NCBI GenBank assembly: GCA_947502885.1
Contig: CANNBP010000016.1
Location: 1-64,000 of the forward strand
Origin: an uncultured Aquimarina sp.
GTDB taxonomy: Bacteria > Bacteroidota > Bacteroidia > Flavobacteriales > Flavobacteriaceae
Length of the DNA: 64,000 bases
Reading direction: 5' to 3'
Both the position numbers and the translations under genes were made by a program. The notes beneath the pieces are model-generated. The model was not told the DNA's origin, did no database searches, and was given only the letters and a program-made list of their open reading frames with translations. This document shows positions 60,209-64,000 of this stretch, one piece after another. The stretch's first letter is position 1. Each line of letters begins with the position of its first letter.

Positions 60209-60925
60209 ATGAGTTTATTTAAAAGATTATTTACTATAGGGAAAGCAGAAGCCAATGCAGTGGTAGATAAATTAGAAGACCCTATAAAGATGACAGAACA
60301 AGGGATTCGAGATATGAAAAAAGATCTTGAAAGTAGTTTAAAAGCATTAGCCGAAGTTAAAGCTTTAGAAATTAGTTCTAGAAATGAAATTTCTAAGGAA
60401 ACTGAAAGAGCAAAAGACTATGAGAGAAAGGCTATTTTATTACTTCAAAAAGCAGAATCAGGACAAATAACTACAGAAGAGGCTGATCGTTTAGCGAGCA
60501 TTGCTTTGCAGAAAAAAACAGAGTCTGAAACACATATCCAAAGAGCTTCAAAAGAACAATTAGTCTTTAGTCAAAATGTTAGTAAGATTGAAACTAATGT
60601 AAAAGCATTAAGATCAAAAATTAGTTCATGGGAGAATGAACTAAAAGCTTTAAAGGCTAGAGTAAAAGTAGCTTCAGCTACTAAAAACTTGAACAAGCAG
60701 ATTTCTGCAATCGATTCATCTAATACAATTTCTTTATTAGAGCGAATGAAAGAAAAGGTAGAACAAGAAGAGGCTTTGGCCGAAGCATATGGTGATATCG
60801 CTGGTGAGGCAAAATCGATAGATGATGAGATTGATAATGCTATTGGAGATACATCTAATACTAAAGCTTCTGATAGTTTGGCCGCATTAAAGGCAAAAAT
60901 GGCTGCAAATAATAAGGTAGACTAA
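60209..60925 (+). CDS. pspA: PspA/IM30-family membrane-stress protein
   Basis: A 238-residue coiled-coil protein of the PspA/Vipp1 (ESCRT-III-like) family. It opens with MSLFKRLFTIGKAEANAVVDKLEDP, then long helices (MKKDLESSLKALAEVKALE, KTESETHIQRASKEQLVF, VKALRSKISSWENELKALKAR) and a C-terminal helix with SLAALKAKMAANNK. Such proteins assemble into spirals and rings on damaged inner membrane to limit proton leak. It stands in an operon with a polyamine enzyme and a K+ channel, both linked to membrane potential. Confidence 0.9.
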   Translation: MSLFKRLFTIGKAEANAVVDKLEDPIKMTEQGIRDMKKDLESSLKALAEVKALEISSRNEISKETERAKDYERKAILLLQKAESGQITTEEADRLASIALQKKTESETHIQRASKEQLVFSQNVSKIETNVKALRSKISSWENELKALKARVKVASATKNLNKQISAIDSSNTISLLERMKEKVEQEEALAEAYGDIAGEAKSIDDEIDNAIGDTSNTKASDSLAALKAKMAANNKVD

Positions 60926-60956
60926 TTGTAGAAATAACATAAGTAGAAAAACATAA

Positions 60957-61328
60957 ATGAAGGGATTAGGATTGCACATACTTATGGAGTTTCACGAATG
61001 TTCAGGTGATATCCTTAATAATTTAAATGCATTAGAGACTTCAATGAATAAGGCTGCAGATAGTGCTGGCTCAACCATAATAAAATCAGTGTTTCATCAA
61101 TTTTCACCGCAAGGAGTAACTGGCGTTGTAATTATTGCAGAAAGTCATTTAGCGATTCATACCTGGCCAGAACATGGATATGCGGCCGTAGATTTTTTTA
61201 CATGTAATACCAGTATGGATTATGTAAAAGCATATGATATTTTAGTAAAAGAGTTCAATTCTAAAAAGCATAGTTATAAAAGTTTAGAAAGAGGATTAAT
61301 ACATAGCCATCAAGTAAATGGATTATAA
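60957..61328 (+). CDS. speD: S-adenosylmethionine decarboxylase proenzyme
   Basis: A 123-residue small-type proenzyme. AESHLAIHTWPEHGY holds the self-cleavage site: Ser63 becomes the pyruvoyl group, and His68 and Cys83 match the processing and catalytic residues of the Thermotoga/Bacillus type. It makes decarboxylated SAM, the aminopropyl donor for spermidine. The aminopropyltransferase is not in the window and may lie beyond its end. Co-location with PspA and DUF350 genes is a recurring envelope-stress arrangement. It overlaps the next gene by 11 bases. Confidence 0.9.
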   Translation: MKGLGLHILMEFHECSGDILNNLNALETSMNKAADSAGSTIIKSVFHQFSPQGVTGVVIIAESHLAIHTWPEHGYAAVDFFTCNTSMDYVKAYDILVKEFNSKKHSYKSLERGLIHSHQVNGL

Positions 61329-62112
61329 AGGTTTTAGAAAGCGCTCCTATGAAATTTTAGAAAAAGGAGCAGCAGATGATAAGTGGAGTCGAAAAATTGA
61401 CTTATTCATTATCTCTTTGATTTTTTTAAATGTACTGGCTGTGATTCTTGAATCTGTTGGCTCATTGAAAAGAGAGTACCAACTTGTTTTTGACTACATA
61501 GAGTTATTTTCTATTTATATTTTTACTATTGAGTATATTCTAAGAATATGGTCAATTACAGAAAAAAAAGAATATGCACACCCAATTCAAGGGCGATTAA
61601 AATATTTATTTTCCTTTTCTAGTTTGATAGATTTAATAGCTGTGGTACCGGCTTATATTCCTTTGTTGATTGGTGTCGATTCGAGAGTGATTAGAGGTAT
61701 AAGATTACTTAGGTTGTTTAGAATTTTAAAGTTGTCAAGATATAATAGAGCTTTTAGCCATATTCGTAATGTACTTAGATCCAAAAAAGAGGAACTAATT
61801 ATCTCGCTTTTTGCTGTGTTAACGCTATTGATAATTTCTTCAAGTTTAATGTATTTTGTTGAAAATAAAGCTCAACCAGAAGCATTTTCAAGCATTCCTG
61901 CGACTATGTGGTGGGGAGTAGCAACACTTACAACTGTGGGGTATGGAGATGTATATCCCATTACTTCATTAGGAAAACTCATGGCAGGTATAATGGCTGT
62001 GCTAGGAGTAGGGCTATTTGCATTACCAGCAGGTATTTTGGCAAATGGATTTGGTAATACATTAGAAAATAATAATGAAACCTGTAAACATTGTGGTGAA
62101 CGCATAAATTAA
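61318..62112 (+). CDS. Voltage-gated K+ channel
   Basis: A 264-residue six-segment channel. Segments S1-S3 lie at about 28-115. S4 carries regularly spaced arginines (RGIRLLRLFRILKLSRYNR, 126-144). The pore loop has the selectivity filter TTVGYGD at 205-211 and S6 follows (LMAGIMAVLGVGLFALPAGILANGFG). The tail has CKHCGERIN, a single CxxC. It would open on depolarisation and let K+ pass, restoring membrane potential, which suits an envelope-stress operon. It overlaps speD by 11 bases and is followed by the DUF4178 gene after 5 bases. Confidence 0.9.
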   Translation: MDYKGFRKRSYEILEKGAADDKWSRKIDLFIISLIFLNVLAVILESVGSLKREYQLVFDYIELFSIYIFTIEYILRIWSITEKKEYAHPIQGRLKYLFSFSSLIDLIAVVPAYIPLLIGVDSRVIRGIRLLRLFRILKLSRYNRAFSHIRNVLRSKKEELIISLFAVLTLLIISSSLMYFVENKAQPEAFSSIPATMWWGVATLTTVGYGDVYPITSLGKLMAGIMAVLGVGLFALPAGILANGFGNTLENNNETCKHCGERIN

Positions 62113-62117
62113 TTTGT

Positions 62118-62651
62118 ATGGGAATATTTGATTTTTTTAAAAAAGAAAAACAAGAAAGTACTGTTGATTTTAAGGTAGGTGACCTTAAAAAAGGCTATAT
62201 GGTTGATTACTTTATCAAAACATGGGAAGTAAAAAAGGTATATATTTACGATTGGGGTAATAATTCTTTTGCAAGAGAATACTTGCTAGATTCAGGGGAT
62301 GAATCTCTGTATTTGTACATTGAAGATAATGATGAATCTATTTGTTCTATCTGGAAAAATATAGATTTGTTTGAGATTAAATCTGACGTAGTAAAAACAA
62401 TTATAGCAAATGATGATGCACCTAATGAAATATTATATGATAGTAAGGTTTTTACTAAGAAGGAATCAAGTCAAGGGCATTGTTTAGAAGAAGGTCAAGA
62501 AGATGAATACTCCGAATTAATTAGTTGGACATATCAAAATATGGATAATAAAGAACTAATTTCTATTAGTAGAGTTGGAGAAGAAGAATTTGAAGCATCT
62601 CACGGAAATTATGCTCAAGAGTTTGAGTTTTCAAATATACTTCCTAGATAA
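62118..62651 (+). CDS. DUF4178 protein
   Basis: A 177-residue acidic cytosolic protein of the DUF4178 family: FKVGDLKKGYMVDYFIKTWEVKKVYIYDWGNNSFAREYLL, then YLYIEDNDES and ELISWTYQNMDNKELISISRVG. It is one beta-rich domain without signal or membrane segment. DUF4178 genes cluster with PspA-like, DUF350 and spermidine genes in many bacteria, and this operon follows that rule. Biochemical role unknown. Confidence 0.75.
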   Translation: MGIFDFFKKEKQESTVDFKVGDLKKGYMVDYFIKTWEVKKVYIYDWGNNSFAREYLLDSGDESLYLYIEDNDESICSIWKNIDLFEIKSDVVKTIIANDDAPNEILYDSKVFTKKESSQGHCLEEGQEDEYSELISWTYQNMDNKELISISRVGEEEFEASHGNYAQEFEFSNILPR

Positions 62652-62660
62652 AATAAAAAT

Positions 62661-63362
62661 ATGACAGCATCAAATTATATAAAAATAGCCACAGTATTCC
62701 TCTTTATGATAGGTGTCACAACAGGCTGTAGTTCCAAAAAGTTTAAAAAAACACCTCTAGACAATTTCATAATTGAAAATAGTAATGAAAAAGAGTTCTC
62801 TGTAATTCTGGAAGATATGGATGTTGAGGGGACTTTTTTTAAGTCGTACAAACATAAGTATAGAATTATTAAACATAAAGATGATGTACCGTACGAGGAG
62901 ACTACAAATTGGATAGAAGTAAGCGAAAAATTCTTTTCTATTCATGAAAATAATTTGGGCATGGTTATTTTAGAAAAGAATGATCAGGGTAAAATCTCAA
63001 AAGCAGCTTCGCCACCCGGATATAGGTATGTAGGAGATAGTAGATATGGAGAATGGAGAACCCATAACGGAATCAGTTTTTGGGGATTTTATGGACGATA
63101 TATGTTTATGAATCAAATGTTCGGAATGATAAATCGACCTGTGTATCGAGGAGCATATGATACCTATTCTTCTGGAGGATATTATGGAACTAGAAATTAT
63201 TATGGACCTAAATCTGGAGGGAGGACACTATATGGAACTAACTCTCCCCAAACTAGAAAATCGAATCCTAATTTTTTCAAAAGAAGAGCCTCAAAGTCCG
63301 GATGGTCATCATCTAGGAGTAGATCGGGAAGTAGATCTAGAAGTAGTGGATTTGGAAAATAA
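62661..63362 (+). CDS. Lipoprotein with Gly/Ser/Arg-rich tail
   Basis: A 233-residue lipoprotein with signal IATVFLFMIGVTTGC (Cys23). The middle part (30-150) is a globular domain that includes YKHKYRIIKH, NWIEVSEKFFSIHENNLGMVI and a Trp/Tyr-rich GISFWGFYGRYMFMNQ. The last 80 residues are Tyr/Gly/Ser-rich and end in repeated RSRSGS units, probably flexible or surface-exposed. It lies 9 bases after the DUF4178 gene. Function unknown; a membrane-attached stress component is likely from context. Confidence 0.75.
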   Translation: MTASNYIKIATVFLFMIGVTTGCSSKKFKKTPLDNFIIENSNEKEFSVILEDMDVEGTFFKSYKHKYRIIKHKDDVPYEETTNWIEVSEKFFSIHENNLGMVILEKNDQGKISKAASPPGYRYVGDSRYGEWRTHNGISFWGFYGRYMFMNQMFGMINRPVYRGAYDTYSSGGYYGTRNYYGPKSGGRTLYGTNSPQTRKSNPNFFKRRASKSGWSSSRSRSGSRSRSSGFGK

Positions 63363-63396
63363 CTTTTTAAACAACAAATTAATAACGCAATAAGAT

Positions 63397-64000
63397 ATGC
63401 AGTTCAATTTTTTAGAAACTATCGATAACCTGATCACAGCATTAATTTATTTATTGATAAGTTTTGTGTTATTCCTTATAGGCAAAAAAGTATATCAACT
63501 GATGCATAAAAACATTAATATTGATCACGAGCTAGTAGAAAAAGATAATTTGGCATTTTCGTTTGCAAATGTTGGTTACTATATCGGTTTGGTTATTGTA
63601 ATTTCTGCTGTATATTCTGGAGATGGTATTGTCCACATAGTAGACGATTTGATCGAAGTAGGTATCTATGGGTTATTGTCTATTGTTTTATTAAACATTT
63701 CAATCCTAATTTCTGACAAGCTAATTTTAAGGAAGTTTTCGATTAAAAAAGAAATAGTTACAGATCAAAATGTAGGAGTTGGTGTACTCGAAGGTGCTAT
63801 TTGCATTGCCAATGCTTTGGTGATCTATGGTGTTATTACAGAAAACCATGACAATTTTGTTGAAATTCTAATACTTTGGGTTATTTCACAATTCGTTTTA
63901 GCTTTAGTAAGTGTTGTGTACAATAAGATTACACCATACGATATTCATGAGCATATCAAAAATGATAACATAGCTGTTGGAATTGGGTTCTCGGGAGCAA
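63397..64000 (+). CDS. DUF350 membrane protein (partial, runs off the window)
   Basis: 201 residues are visible, starting ATG-CAG with no stop before the end of the window. The sequence shows two DUF350 units, each with paired membrane segments: LITALIYLLISFVLFLIGKKVY and ALAFSFANVGYYIGLVIVISAVYSG, then a second set starting near residue 125 (NVGVGVLEGAICIANALVIYGV). DUF350 proteins accompany PspA, YjfK and spermidine synthase genes. The operon probably continues past the window. Confidence 0.82.
   Translation, partial: MQFNFLETIDNLITALIYLLISFVLFLIGKKVYQLMHKNINIDHELVEKDNLAFSFANVGYYIGLVIVISAVYSGDGIVHIVDDLIEVGIYGLLSIVLLNISILISDKLILRKFSIKKEIVTDQNVGVGVLEGAICIANALVIYGVITENHDNFVEILILWVISQFVLALVSVVYNKITPYDIHEHIKNDNIAVGIGFSGA

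Overview
The window reads as chromosomal DNA of a marine-type Flavobacteriaceae (Bacteroidota). The DNA is very AT-rich and ribosome binding sites are A-rich without a clear Shine-Dalgarno. Two secreted proteins end in type IX secretion (T9SS) sorting domains. Lipoproteins carry acidic or serine-rich residues after the lipobox cysteine. The mobile element uses a Bacteroidota-type integrase and a VirE-N/BT4734-like protein. I cannot name a species from sequence alone. No rRNA, intact tRNA, CRISPR array or IS element was found.

Layout. (1) 60-6831: a one-directional array of short gene modules, each bounded by an 18-bp repeat (AAAGTTCAATAAAACGAT or AAAGTTCAAATAAACGAT). Contents are mostly unknown genes, two HEPN-like proteins, a caspase-like protease and a lipoprotein. 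The array is followed directly by a nuclease-NB-ARC-TPR protein of the bacterial NLR/Avs kind (6993-9854). (2) 11-16.5 kb: a stress-flavoured set (AraC regulator, SPFH protein, MscS channel, cupin, GT14 glycosyltransferase, CsbD-like protein, an extra GroES). A 40-bp element is repeated in front of two of its transcription units. (3) 16.6-20.9 kb, minus strand: a histidine kinase, then a D-amino-acid operon (DUF1611/DgcN-like enzyme and a racemase fused to a VanX-type dipeptidase). (4) 21.7-36.8 kb: an integrative defence island with an XRE regulator and palindromic operator, type I restriction-modification hsdM-hsdS-hsdR, a Septu-like PtuA/PtuB pair, a primase-like protein, an excisionase-like HTH protein and a tyrosine integrase. 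Direct repeats lie at both ends.

(5) 37.1-49.2 kb, minus strand: the part I find most novel. An ECF-like sigma factor, a probable anti-sigma membrane protein and a T9SS subtilase with a poly-Asp tract form one operon. Next to it are a divergent 43-codon double-glycine peptide and a TPR-CHAT protease whose reading frame continues 125 codons upstream of its first usual start codon. Beyond lies an operon of DUF2490, P-loop enzyme, small membrane protein and HTTM-DCC fusion, followed by an ABC exporter. The sigma operon and the DUF2490 operon share a 27/38-identical promoter-like block at the same spacing, which suggests one sigma regulon joining two proteases, a peptide and an export/modification module.

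(6) 50-59.4 kb: scattered envelope genes, a Crp/Fnr regulator, a metallo-beta-lactamase-fold hydrolase and a giant ELWxxDGT-repeat T9SS protein. (7) 59.8 kb to the end: a compact plus-strand envelope-stress operon (YbjN-like, PspA, SpeD, voltage-gated K+ channel, DUF4178, lipoprotein, DUF350), cut off by the window end.
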